Part shown: positions 1 through 9,547 of the stretch, piece after piece
Layout: each line of letters begins with the position of its first letter
Numbering within the stretch: position 1 is the first letter of the stretch
Assembly (NCBI GenBank): GCA_023014485.1
Contig: JAJOZX010000941.1
Location: 778,001 to 842,000, forward strand
DNA from: Bathynomus jamesi
Lineage: Eukaryota > Arthropoda > Malacostraca > Isopoda > Cirolanidae
Reading direction: 5' to 3'
Length of the DNA stretch: 64,000 nt
Program-made: the position numbers and the translations under genes
The notes under the pieces: generated by a model
The model's input: only the letters and a program-made list of their open reading frames with translations
The model's database searches: none
What the model was told of the DNA's origin: nothing

Positions 1-507
1 TATATTAAAAGACAGTTCCAGTTTCGGAACAAGGAGACTGTAATGTGTCTTTATAATTCTCTAGTCAGACCTCAACTGGAATACTGTGCGCAGTTTTAGT
101 CTCCATCCCTCAGGAAGGAAATAGAAAGGTTAAAAAGAGTACAAGCAAGGGCTACAAAATTTATCCCTTCAATGAGAATGCAAAGCTACCAACGGAGATT
201 GGAGCGCCTAAATCTGTTTAGCTTAGATACGAGGAGGTTGCGGGGTCAGCTTATTCAAGTCTTCAAGATGCTGAAAGGAATAGACAGGGTAGATTACAGA
301 AACTTATTCTCACTTAATGCCAATCCGACAAGAAATAATGGGTTTAAACTGGAACTAAAGACATTTAGGACCTCTGTCTGCCGAAATTTCTTTTCCTATA
401 AAATAGTTAATATCTGGAACCAACTTCCCTCAGAGGTTGTTTCCAGTCAAAGTGTAAATGTGTTTAAAAATAGGCTAGACAAAGTACTGAATACTCTCAT
501 AGTTTAA
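1..507 (+). pseudogene. LINE-A1 ORF2, C-terminal region
   Basis: The segment encodes the conserved region after the reverse transcriptase palm/thumb of CR1-like elements, with motifs such as LRRLRGQLI-type (RRLRGQLIQVF), NPTRNNGFKL and WNQLPSEVV near the end. An open frame runs 172-507; upstream the same protein continues in another frame and is cut by a TAG in the segment that reads CAQF in other copies. It is therefore a broken remnant. It would have been part of the RT/endonuclease protein that performs target-primed reverse transcription. Confidence 0.8.
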
Positions 508-771
508 GATTAAAACATAAGAAAACTCTGCAGGAGTTCGCTTGCGCGGTGTCTCTGTGAGGAAGCTAAATATAGAGCTATTTATATATTCTCCACTTTC
601 CTGTAAAATTTCCTTGGCTACTTTTCCAGGGTCAAGGTATTTACTTCAACCTTTTTCCGTACCTGCCTCTGGCAGGGAGGGAGCGGAGGGTGGGGAGAGA
701 GCCTTCTACTTTTCTATCCAGTTTTCTACTACTGCTAGGATAGCTGAAAGAAAAATAAACTTTTAATGACA

Positions 772-811
772 GGAACCTCTCAGAGTGGACCGAAAGGTCT
801 TTGAGGCTTCC
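772..811 (+). promoter_or_regulatory. 3'-terminal hairpin of LINE-A1 copy 1
   Basis: A two-part hairpin: an outer stem GGAA-CCTC (772-779) with GAGG-C-TTCC (803-811, one bulged C) and an inner stem GACC/GGTC capped by a GAAA tetraloop (788-799). The copies at 6518-6556 and 12309-12347 have different bases in the same fold. In several LINE families the reverse transcriptase recognises such a 3' hairpin; that role here is inferred. Confidence 0.55.
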
Positions 812-838
812 TCTTCTCCTTGTAACTCCTTGTAACTC

Positions 839-895
839 TTCATCCTCTCTCTCCATCCTCTCTCTCTCTCTTTCTTCATCCTCTCTCTCCATCCG

Positions 896-926
<31 letters not shown>

Positions 927-1215
927 TCATCCTCTCTCTCCATCCTCTCTCTCCATCCTCTCTCTCTCTCTCTCTCTCTCTCATCCTCTCTCTCCATCCT
1001 CTCTCTCTCTCTCTCTTCATCCTCTCTCTCCATCCTCTCTCTCTCTCTGTCCGTCCTCTCTCCATCCTCTCTCTCTCTCTCTCCATCCTCTCTCTCTCTC
1101 TCTTCATCCTCTCTCTCTCTCTCTTCATCCTCCCTCTCCATCCTCTTTCTCTCTCTCTCCATCCTCTCTCTCTCTCTCTTCATCCTCTCTCTCCATCCTC
1201 TCTCTCTCTCTCCGC
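839..1215. repeat. TC-rich microsatellite
   Basis: Degenerate run of CT dinucleotides mixed with CTCTCCATC and TTCATC units. It separates the 3' end of LINE copy 1 from the 5' end of copy 2. Long open frames here (Ser/Leu or Arg/Glu repeats) are artefacts of the repeat. Confidence 0.95.
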
Positions 1216-2200
1216 AGGGGGTATAAAGGTTATGCACACTCCGCAGGGGTTATAAAGGTTATGGACATTTATTCTGGATGTAGTAAACTTTATACTTGGG
1301 GTGTGACAGCCCTCCGGTCCCGAGTCGTGGGATTCTAGAGGAACTGGCTGCCAGTTCCTTTAGGTTCTCTCTCTCTTTCGGGGGCGGGTGAAGTATTTTG
1401 CAATCCTGTCCCGTGGGTTACTAGGACCCCATCCCATCCCTACTCTGTCCTTTTAGCTTACTTAAGGTGTTCTCCTCTGACTAAAAAAAAAAAATTTCTT
1501 TTAGTATTAAGTATTTTTCTCTTCTTTTACTATTAGGACCCTACTGCTACCTCATGCGTGGGAAGAGAGGCTTTGGAACCTCTATAAATAACACCATTTA
1601 ACGCTCGTAGGTTGTGAGAGACTGGGATGGAGGGGTCCCAGGCGTAGGGGCGCGATGAATGGAGTGTGGCTAGTGCCCCGTTAAGCCCATTCCTAACGCG
1701 TAATGGCCTGACCAGCCCCCTGCGACCGTTCTTTGGTGACCAATTGATGGTGCTTGGCTGTACTGCTCTGAGGTGAGAGAGCTTTACTGCCCAGCTGGCT
1801 GCCAGGCCAGCGTAAAGTCTCGGGCGTAGCTCTGGGTCTGGTGGGATATCCCTTGAACACTGGATTCTAAGAGTCTGGCCGCTTGTGAGTGACTAGTAAG
1901 ACTTAGTAAGGGGCTGCATCTCGCTGTCGCTCCTGGCGGGAAATCCGTGATGCCTGCGTCGCGAGTGTTTGTCAGTTGGTAGCTGCGACACGTTTGGGAG
2001 TGTCCGGCCCTGGGGAGACCTTTGGTCGGTGCGGCAGCAGCGAGAGGTGTAGTCTTCTGGAAGGGATGAACGTCACTTGCAAGTAGGTGGATGCGTCTAC
2101 GCGCGGGATGAATTCACCCCCCCCCTTTTTTATATACTGGTCAGAAGGTTTTTTATAGTTTTCATTGCTAGAACGCTTTATCTTATTCAGAGTATTCAGA
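1216..2200 (+). promoter_or_regulatory. LINE-A 5'UTR with TATAAA-bearing terminal repeats
   Basis: The 5' end starts with two tandem, imperfect units containing CCGCAGGGG(G)TATAAAGG, followed by about 900 bp of GC-richer sequence with no supported ORF. The equivalent part of copy 3 (7071-8060) is almost the same base for base. The match ends at an A-rich run some 25 bp before the ORF1 start. The repeated TATAAA units could act as an internal promoter; this is inference. Confidence 0.6.
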
Positions 2201-2224
2201 AAAAAAAAAAAAGAGAGAGAAAAT

Positions 2225-3480
2225 ATGGCAGGGCCAGCTAAATTGAAAGCAGAATGCTTTAAATGCAAAGTTAATCATTGGTGCGTTGACTTCCCGGAAG
2301 GTAGTATCAGCGATATCACATTCCTTAGTGTATGTTTGTTTTGTAAACTTAGAGACAACCACGAAAAGGAAGTTAAAGAGCTAAAGGAATTAGTAAAAAG
2401 CTTGAAGCTAGGGTCGTCGCACTGGAAATCCAACCCAGTGGACAAGATCAAACTAAAAACACACCAGCAGATTTAAACTGTAAGATTAAGCATCTAGAAC
2501 AAAGCGTGGCACGCTTGGAAAACACGGTGACTATTCCGGAAAATAGAACGGAGGAACAAGAATTCAAATTGGTCAAAAATAAAAGACCCTCCAAACCAAA
2601 ACCAAAACATAAGGATTTGGAACCCATTACCATCAAAAATAAGTTTCACTTACTTGCTGATGAGGAGGATGAATCCTTTTTAATTGGGGATTCTATGGTA
2701 AGGAATCAAGGGGACTTTTTCGGAGCAAGACGGGCGACCAAGAGAAAACTCCGATGTTTTCCGGGTGCCACAAGCCAGATATTAATAGGGAATTAGGCAA
2801 AATTAATATCAAGAATAAGAGTTGCCCTATCATTGTCCATGTTGGTGGCAATGACGTTTTTCTGGAGGGACAGGAGGGCAGACAGAGCCATTATAAAAGA
2901 ATTCAAGAACCTAACTGACAAGGTTAGGGATAGGACAGACATGGGTATGGTCGTAGGAATTCTCCCTCGAATGCGTGCTAGTGACTATACTCTAAGTAAA
3001 GCCATTAGCATAAATAAAAGAGTTAAACGCATGTGTGATGAAAAGGCCTAAAGTTTGTCGATTTTTGGCCTACATTCTACGGAAATGGGGAATACTTTGG
3101 TTCGGACGGGATACATTTTAACCAGAAGGGGAAAAAGAAGTATGGTGATTTACTGAACATTAATTTATATAATCTTTTTAAACTAGGACCCCCCAAACCA
3201 GCAATTGATCCTGCTCCCCAAACAGTTAAACCTACTCCCCAGCAGTTAGTCCCCCTCCCCCAGCAGTTAGTCCCCCTCCCCCAGCAGTTAGTCCCCCTCC
3301 CAGCAGTTAGTCCCCCTCCAGCAGTTAGTCCCCCTCCAACAGCAGTTAGTCCCCCTCCAACAGCAGTTAGTCCCCTCCCCCAGTAGTTAGTCCCCCTCCC
3401 CCAGTAGTTAGTCCCCTCCCCAGTAGTTAGTTCAACTGCGTCGGGAAACGACTCAGGCCAGTTAGGAAAAACCACAACTT
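2225..3480 (+). pseudogene. LINE-A1 ORF1, SGNH-hydrolase type
   Basis: ORF1 of CR1-like LINEs often carries a Cys-rich N-terminus and an SGNH/GDSL esterase-like domain. Here the start (MAGPAKLKAECFKC) has CxxC-type pairs and a Lys/Glu-rich coiled region. A second frame (2506-2796) carries the block I motif FLIGDSMVRNQG. The GGND block III is near 2840, and a further frame (2833-3051) continues the domain. At least three frame changes and a stop after SQILIGN break it. A Pro/Ser-rich tail is encoded by a 21-bp minisatellite. Confidence 0.75.
3236..3432. repeat. About 21-bp minisatellite at the ORF1 end
   Basis: About ten imperfect tandem units based on CAGCAGTTAGTCCCCCTCCC, with 19-21 bp unit variants and a CAGTAG variant near the end. 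It lies at the end of ORF1, just before ORF2, and would encode a Pro-rich tail. Copy 3 lacks it. Confidence 0.9.
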
Positions 3481-3496
3481 AAAATCACTCAAAACT

Positions 3497-6229
3497 GTGC
3501 TCTTCAATGCTAGGTCAATTAGAAACAAACTAATGGAATTTATAGCGCTTGTCAAAACTGAGAACTTTGATATCATCGGAATAACGGAATCCTGGATTCA
3601 TTCTGAATCAAGGGATTTTGTAGGAGAATTTGAAATGGTAGGTTACAAAATGTTTCACAAAGATAGGAACGGAAGGGAAGGCGGCGGTGTACTTTTGTAT
3701 GCTCGGGACTCCCTGCACCCGGTAAACAGTAATATCGTATCTGCTCATGAAATGTTGGGAATTGATCTAAACCTAAATAATAAAGTAGTGCAGCTACTTC
3801 TAGTATATAGACCACCTCACTACCCCGTTGATAAGGATATAAACTTGTATAACAAATTAAGCAGAATAGTGAATAATAAGATCAGTGTGATTTTTGGTGA
3901 TTTTAATTGTGGTAATGTAAATTGGGAAAACAAAACAGCTGATGCTGAGGGCTCAAGACTGTTGGAATTTGCCGATGATAACTTATTAAGTCAATGGGTT
4001 GACGGGCCTACTAGGGGTAATAATAAACTAGACCTCATATTCACGAACGAAGATGACCTAGTCTCTAACCTGACTATTGGTGAAAATTTAAGTAACAGCG
4101 ATCATAATTTGATTAGGTTTGACCTCAGGGTTCCAGTTAATACACGCGAAAAGACTCGTGAAAGACTGGATTTCTCGAGAGCAAATTTTGAAAGCTTCCG
4201 AAGTAGTTTAGACACACTTGAAGTTCTAATAAGTGAGGATGTCAGTGTCACCTGGAGCTCATATAGGGATCAATTTAGAATATTACAGAACACTTTTATA
4301 CCCACTAAAATGGTTTCCTTGTCAACAAAGTCACCGAAATGGTTTAACAACGAAATTAGGAGGGCTATTACGGGAAATAGAGCCTACAAACTACTTAAGT
4401 CGCATTTCAACCACACTAATTCAGAAAACTATATAACCTACGTAGGAGGGTTAAGTCCTTAATTAGATCAGCCAAACGTGATGAAGAAGCTAGAGTTGCC
4501 TCACTCTGTAAAGTTAACCCTAAAGAATTTTTTGCCCATGTTAATAGCAGAAAGCCAATTAAAAATTCTGTAGGCCCCTTAAAAGATAGAAATGGCGTAC
4601 TGAAATTCGGTGATAAAGATATAGCTAATACGTTAAACGAGTTCTTCATTACAGTCTTCACGGAGGAAGACACAATAGAAGTGCCAAGTCCTCGGATTAC
4701 ATATGACGGTGACCAGCCCGTAGAGACCATAAGTTTTACGAGAAATGAGGTACAGCAATTAATTGATAAGATGAACAAATACAAATCACCTGGCCCCGAC
4801 TTATTTCTTCCAAGGGTTAAAAGAGGTTAGCCACAATGTTGTTGACGACTTAGTAACCATATTCAAACAATCAATCGAGTTAGGGAAAGTTCCAACCGAC
4901 TGGAAGTTAGCAAATGTAACACCAATCTTTAAAAAGGGTGATAGGGAAAATCCTTGTAATTATCGCCCGATCAGTTTAACATCAGTTGTCGGCAAACTGT
5001 TGGAATCCATCATTACAAAACGTATTGTGTATCACCTTGAATCTAACAATCTAATTTTTTATTCTCAACATGGATTTAGGCGACATAGATCCTGTCTGAC
5101 AAACCTGTTAGAGTTTTTCCATAATATGCATACACTGTACGATGCAAGTAGGGCAATAGATATAGTGTATCTCGACTTTCAAAAAGCCTTTGACAAAGTC
5201 CCTCACGCTAGATTGATAGCTAAAGTCAAAGGACTAGGAATCACCGGGCTCGTTTCCAACTGGATTGAGGATTGGTTAAAAGATAGAAAGCAGAGAGTGG
5301 TAATAAATGGAGTGGCTTCGGAGTGGGCGCCCGTCACAGTGGTGTCCCACAGGGTTCCGTTCTGGGTCCTTTACTTTTTATCATCTATATTAACGATATA
5401 GACATCGGGCTTCTAAGTGCAATCTCCAAATTTGCAGACGATACGAAATTAGGAAGTAGTGTAGGTACTGAGGAGGGCGTAAGAACGCTTCAGAACGATC
5501 TTGACAGGTTGGGCGAATGGTCTGCTACTTGGCAGATGCCATTCAACTTGGACAAATGTAAGGTAATGCACATAGGTTATAAAAACCCGAAGACCGATTA
5601 CTCTCTCTTGGGAAGGAACTTGACTGAGACCGATCTAGAGAAAGACTTAGGAGTCTATATCAGCAACGATCTGAAACCGTCGAAGCACTGTGCAGAAGTC
5701 GAAAAGAGGGCCTTAAAATTATTAGGTTATATTAAAAGACAGTTCCAGTTTCGGAACAAGGAGACTGTAATGTCTTTATAATTCTCTAGTCAGACCTCAA
5801 CTGGAATACTGTGCGCAGTTTTGGTCTCCATCCCTCAGGAAGGACATAGAAAGGTTAGAAAGAGTACAAGCAAGGGCTACAAAATTGATCCCTTCAATGA
5901 GAATGCAAAGCTACCAACGGAGATTGGAGCGCCTAAATCTGTTTAGCTTAGAGACGAGGAGGTTGCGGGTCAGCTTATTCAAGTCTTCAAGATGCTCAAA
6001 GGAATAGAGGGTAGATTACAGAAACTTATTCTCACTTAATGCCAATCCGACAAGAAATAATGGGTTTAAACTGGAACTAAAGACATTTAGGACCTCTGTC
6101 TGCGGAAATTTCTTTTCCTATAAAATAGTTAATATCTGGAACCAACTTCCCTCAGAGGTTGTTTCCAGTCAAAGTGTAAATGTGTTTAAAAATAGGCTAG
6201 ACAAAGTACTGAATACTCTCATAGTTTAA
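3497..6229 (+). pseudogene. LINE-A1 ORF2: APE endonuclease and reverse transcriptase
   Basis: The N-terminal part (3497-4462) is an AP-endonuclease-like domain: NARSIRNK, ITESWIH, GDFN and SDHNL, the usual metal-binding and catalytic positions. The RT follows in several frames: GNYRPISL-type finger (CNYRPISLTS), SQHGFRRHRSCLTNLLEF, YLDFQKAFDKVPH, PQGSVLGPLLFIIYINDID, FADDTKLG, then the C-terminal region (RNKETVMSL and on). Frame changes occur near 4460, 4820, 5335, 5780 and 5970. The element belongs with CR1-like LINEs; exact clade placement needs a tree. Confidence 0.85.
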
Positions 6230-6517
6230 GATTAAAACCTCAGAAAACTCTGCAGGAGTTCGCTTGCACGGTGTCTCTGTGAGCAAGCTAAATATAGAGC
6301 TATTTATATATTCTCCACTTTCCTGTAAAATTTCCTTGGCTACTTTTCCAGGGTCAAGGTATTTTCTTCAACCTTTTTCCGTACCTGCCTCTGGCAGGGA
6401 GGGAGCGGAGGGTGGGGAGAGAGCCTTCTACTTTTCTATCCAGTTTTCTACTACTGCTAGGATAGTTGAAAGAAAAATAAACTTTTATAAAATTTTCCCT
6501 GGCACCCGTTGCCATTG

Positions 6518-6556
6518 GTACCTCCTCGGTATGGGCCGCAAGGCCGTTTGAGGTAC
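6518..6556 (+). promoter_or_regulatory. 3'-terminal hairpin of LINE-A1 copy 2
   Basis: Outer stem GTACCTC (6518-6524) with GAGGTAC (6550-6556) and inner stem GGCC/GGCC closed by a GCAA tetraloop (6534-6545). The fold matches that at 772-811 with other bases. It is repeated in the short fragment at 6774-6918 and in copies 3 and 4. Confidence 0.6.
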
Positions 6557-6584
6557 TTCTTTTTCTTGTAACTCCTTGTAACTC

Positions 6585-6605
6585 TCTCTCTCCCCGTCCT
6601 CTCTC

Positions 6606-6666
<61 letters not shown>

Positions 6667-6773
6667 CTCTCTCTCTCTCTCTTCATCCTCTCTCTCCATC
6701 CTCTCTCTCTCTCTCTCTCTCCGTCCTCTCTCCATCCTCTCTCTACCCCCATCCTCTCTCTCTCTCTCTCTCT
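6585..6773. repeat. TC-rich microsatellite
   Basis: CT dinucleotide run with CTCTCCATC, CTCTCCGTC and one CTACCCCC variant, between the 3' end of LINE copy 2 and a short LINE fragment. Confidence 0.95.
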
Positions 6774-6918
6774 CCAGTTTTCTACTACTGCTAGGATAGT
6801 TGAAAGAAAAATAAACTTTTACAAAATTTTCCCTGGCACCCGTTGCCATTGGTACCTCCTCGGTATGGGCCGCAAGGCCTTTTGAGGTACTTCTTTTCCT
6901 TGTAACTCCTTGTAACTC
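6774..6918 (+). mobile_element. Extremely 5'-truncated LINE-A copy
   Basis: These 145 bp repeat only the last part of the LINE-A 3'UTR, from CCAGTTTTCTACTACTGC through the GNRA hairpin to the TTGTAACTC repeats. TC microsatellite lies on both sides. It looks like a severely 5'-truncated insertion into the microsatellite, or a segment duplicated with it. Confidence 0.8.
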
Positions 6919-7070
6919 CGTCCTCTCTCCATCCTCTCTCTCTCTCTCCATCCTCTCTCTCTCTCCATCCTCTCTCTCTCTCCATCCTCTCTCTCTCTCT
7001 CTCTCCATCCTCTCTCTCTCTCCATCCTCTCTCTCTCTCCATCCTCTCTCTCTCTCTCTCCGTCCTCTCT
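6919..7070. repeat. TC-rich microsatellite
   Basis: CT run with CCATC and CCGTC interruptions between the short LINE fragment and the 5' end of LINE copy 3. Confidence 0.95.
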
Positions 7071-8089
7071 CCGCAGGGGGTATTACTCCGCAGGGGGTAT
7101 AAAGGTTATGCACATTTCTTCTGGATGTTGTAAACTTAATACTTGGGGTGTGACAGCCCTCCGGTCCAGAGTCGTGGGATTCTAGAGAAATTGGCTGCCA
7201 GTTCCTTTAGGTTCTCTCTCTCTTTCGGGAGGGCGGGTAAAGTATGTTGTACAATCCTGTCCCGTGGGTTACTAGGACCCCATCCCATCCCTGCTCTGTC
7301 CTTTTGGCTTACATTAAGGATGTTCTCCTCTAAAAAAAAAAAAAAAAAATTCGTTTAGTATTAACTCTTTTTCTTTTCTTTTACTATTAGGACCCTACTG
7401 CTACCTCATGCGTGGGAAGAGAGGCTTTGGAACCTCTATAAATAACACCATTTAACGCTCGTAAGGTGTGAGAGACTGGGATGGAGGGGTCCCAGGCGTA
7501 GGGGCGCGATGAATGGAGTGTGGCTAGTGCCCCGTTTAGCCCATTCCTAACGCGTAATGGCCTGACCAGCCCCCTGCGACCGTTCTTTGGTGACCAATTG
7601 ATGGTGCTTGGCTGTACTGCTCTGAGGTGAGAGAGCTTTACTGCCCGGCTGGCTGCCAGGCCAGCGTAAAGTCTCGGGCGTAGGCTCTGGGTCTGGTGGG
7701 ATATCCCTTGAACACTGGATTCTAAGAGTCTGGCCGCTTGTGAGTGACTAGTAAGACTTAGTAAGGGGCTGCATCTCGCTGTCGCTCCTTGCGGGAAATC
7801 CGTGTCGCCTGCGTCGCGAGTGTTTGTCAGTTGGTAGCTGCGACACGTTTGGGACTCTCCGGCCCTGGGGAGACCTTTGGTCGGTGCGGCAGCAGCGAGA
7901 GGTGTAGTCTTCTGGAAGGGATGAACGTCACTTGCAAATTGGTGGATGCGTCTACGCGCGGGATGAATTCAACCCCCCCCCTCCTTTTTTATATACTGGT
8001 CAGAACGTTTTTGATAGTTTTCATTGCTAGAACGCTTTATCTTATTCAGAGTATTCAGAATTTAAAAAAAACAAAAAACAAAAGTTACA

Positions 8090-9513
8090 ATGACTGGACC
8101 GCAGAAACTGAAGGCTGAATGTGCCAGGTGTGAAGTAAACCAGTGGGTGACGAACTCCAAAGAAGCCTGCTTCGCGAAGATCAACCACTCCAGCATGTGC
8201 CGCTTTTGCGAACTCATGCGGTTTTACGAGAAGCTAGAGGAGAGGGTCCGGCGGCTCGAGTCGTCCAGACCGGCTGTTGGAGGTGCGGCGGTCACTGACG
8301 AAGCTGCGCCGCCGCCTAACCCGTGGCTCATTCAGGATAGGACAGCTGCCGTGGAAAGGCGGTCCAGCGATGGAATGGACAGATCTCGGGACCGCGGAGA
8401 AACGGTAGAGGTGCAACCGGTGTCCAGGGTCCTAAATAAGTGTCAGGAATCGCCAGCGACCCACGTGGAATGCTTGGAACCGCGGCGTGAGGTGGAGGGC
8501 GCAAAGAAGGGGCTGATAGAGAAGGGTGGGAAGGGGTCGATAGAGAAGGATGGGAAGCGGCCGATGAAGAAAAAGGGTGGGAAGGGGCCTACTGATGGCC
8601 CAAAGAAACCGAAGGATGTAGCTACCGGTCGGGGTGGGTCGGGTGGTGTACCTGCGTGTATGGGTGGCGACGGGTTTCGAAAGGTCTCGGGAAATAAGGC
8701 TGCGAAGCCGAAGCCTGAGACCCCAGTTGCCCCTGTCAGGACCTCTAACCGCTTTAGTCTCCTGTGCTCGAAGGAGGAAGACACCGTTTTGATTGGGGAC
8801 TCGCAGATCAGGGGCCAGGAGAAGTACTTTGCTACTGCAAACCGGGATGGGAGGAAGGTAAGATGCTTACCTGGGCGGGGAACGGCGCACTTAAGGAAGG
8901 AGGTAGAGAAGGTGCGCGTGGCTAGTCGGAGGACTGCCATCGTTGTCCACGCTGGTGGCAACGACCTGTTCCTCAAAGGCGGTAGGGTAGGTCTTTCAGA
9001 GGGGATCATCACCGAGATCATGTCTCTTGCTGATGATCTAAAACTGAAGACAGACAGGGGAATGTTAATGGGTATTTTACCGCGAATGAATGCCAGTGAC
9101 CACGCACTCAGTAAGGTCATTGGCATCAACGAGAGGGTGCAAGACTTGTGCGTCCCGCTGGGGGTGAGGTTTATTGACCCCTTCGACGCATTTTCGGTAG
9201 GTGGGACCTTTACCAGAGGGATGGTGTCCACCTCAATAACAAGGGTAAAGGTGTGCTAGGCGCGCTGCTTGACCGGCACCTATACCGTATGGTGAGGTCG
9301 AGTCCGGGGAGAGATGATGGGCCCCCACCGGGGAGGGATGATGATAAGCCGGTGGCGGACGTACCTTCAACTGAAGGGTGCGTCCAGGTACAGGTGGGTG
9401 ACCCTCCTTCCACGTTGGAGGGGGCTCATGCTCCTGCGGAAGTTGCCCCCTCGTTAGTGAGGGGCTCTTCAACTCCCGACAGCCCTGGCTGTTCGGGAAA
9501 CGGGTCGTGCTAG
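8090..9513 (+). pseudogene. LINE-A2 ORF1, SGNH-hydrolase type, one frameshift
   Basis: The open frame 8090-9259 starts MTGPQKLKAECARCEVNQW, with a Cys-rich head and a helical Arg/Glu stretch at about residues 45-65. A Lys/Gly-rich low-complexity part with IEKGGKGS-like repeats follows at about 140-170. An SGNH domain then shows block I VLIGDSQIRGQ and block III VHAGGNDLF. The catalytic block V (RDGVHLN) is in another frame because of a one-base change in the GGG run near 9203. That second frame goes on to a TAG at 9511-9513. Role inferred from the family: RNA-binding/esterase-like ORF1 protein. Confidence 0.75.
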
Positions 9514-9547
9514 GGGGCGGTCAGAATAGGGAGGCTCCCTCCGTGCA

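Larger units (their letters stand above)
1..838 (+). mobile_element. LINE-A1 copy 1 (CR1-like LINE), 3' end
   Basis: This is the 3' end of a non-LTR retrotransposon that enters from before the window. It holds the end of ORF2, a 3'UTR of about 330 bp, and a terminal direct repeat of TTGTAACTC units, after which a TC microsatellite starts at once. The coding part is nearly identical to the end of the copy at 1216-6584, so both belong to one subfamily (here A1). The last 65 bp differ in sequence from the other copies but fold the same way (see 772-811). Confidence 0.85.
1216..6584 (+). mobile_element. LINE-A1 copy 2, full length but inactive
   Basis: A near full-length CR1-like LINE: 5'UTR (1216-2200), ORF1 (2225 to about 3480), ORF2 with APE endonuclease and RT (3497-6229), a 3'UTR and terminal TTGTAACTC repeats. 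TC microsatellites flank both ends. Both ORFs carry several frameshifts, so it cannot move by itself. Its coding part matches copy 1, but its 5'UTR is almost identical to that of the diverged copy 3 at 7071. Confidence 0.85.

Noticed and set aside
641..1237. Long Arg/Glu (minus) and Ser/Leu (plus) reading frames, also at 6354-7113
   Set aside because: They only translate the TC microsatellite.
8443..9231. 262-codon minus-strand frame
   Set aside because: Antisense shadow of the LINE-A2 ORF1.
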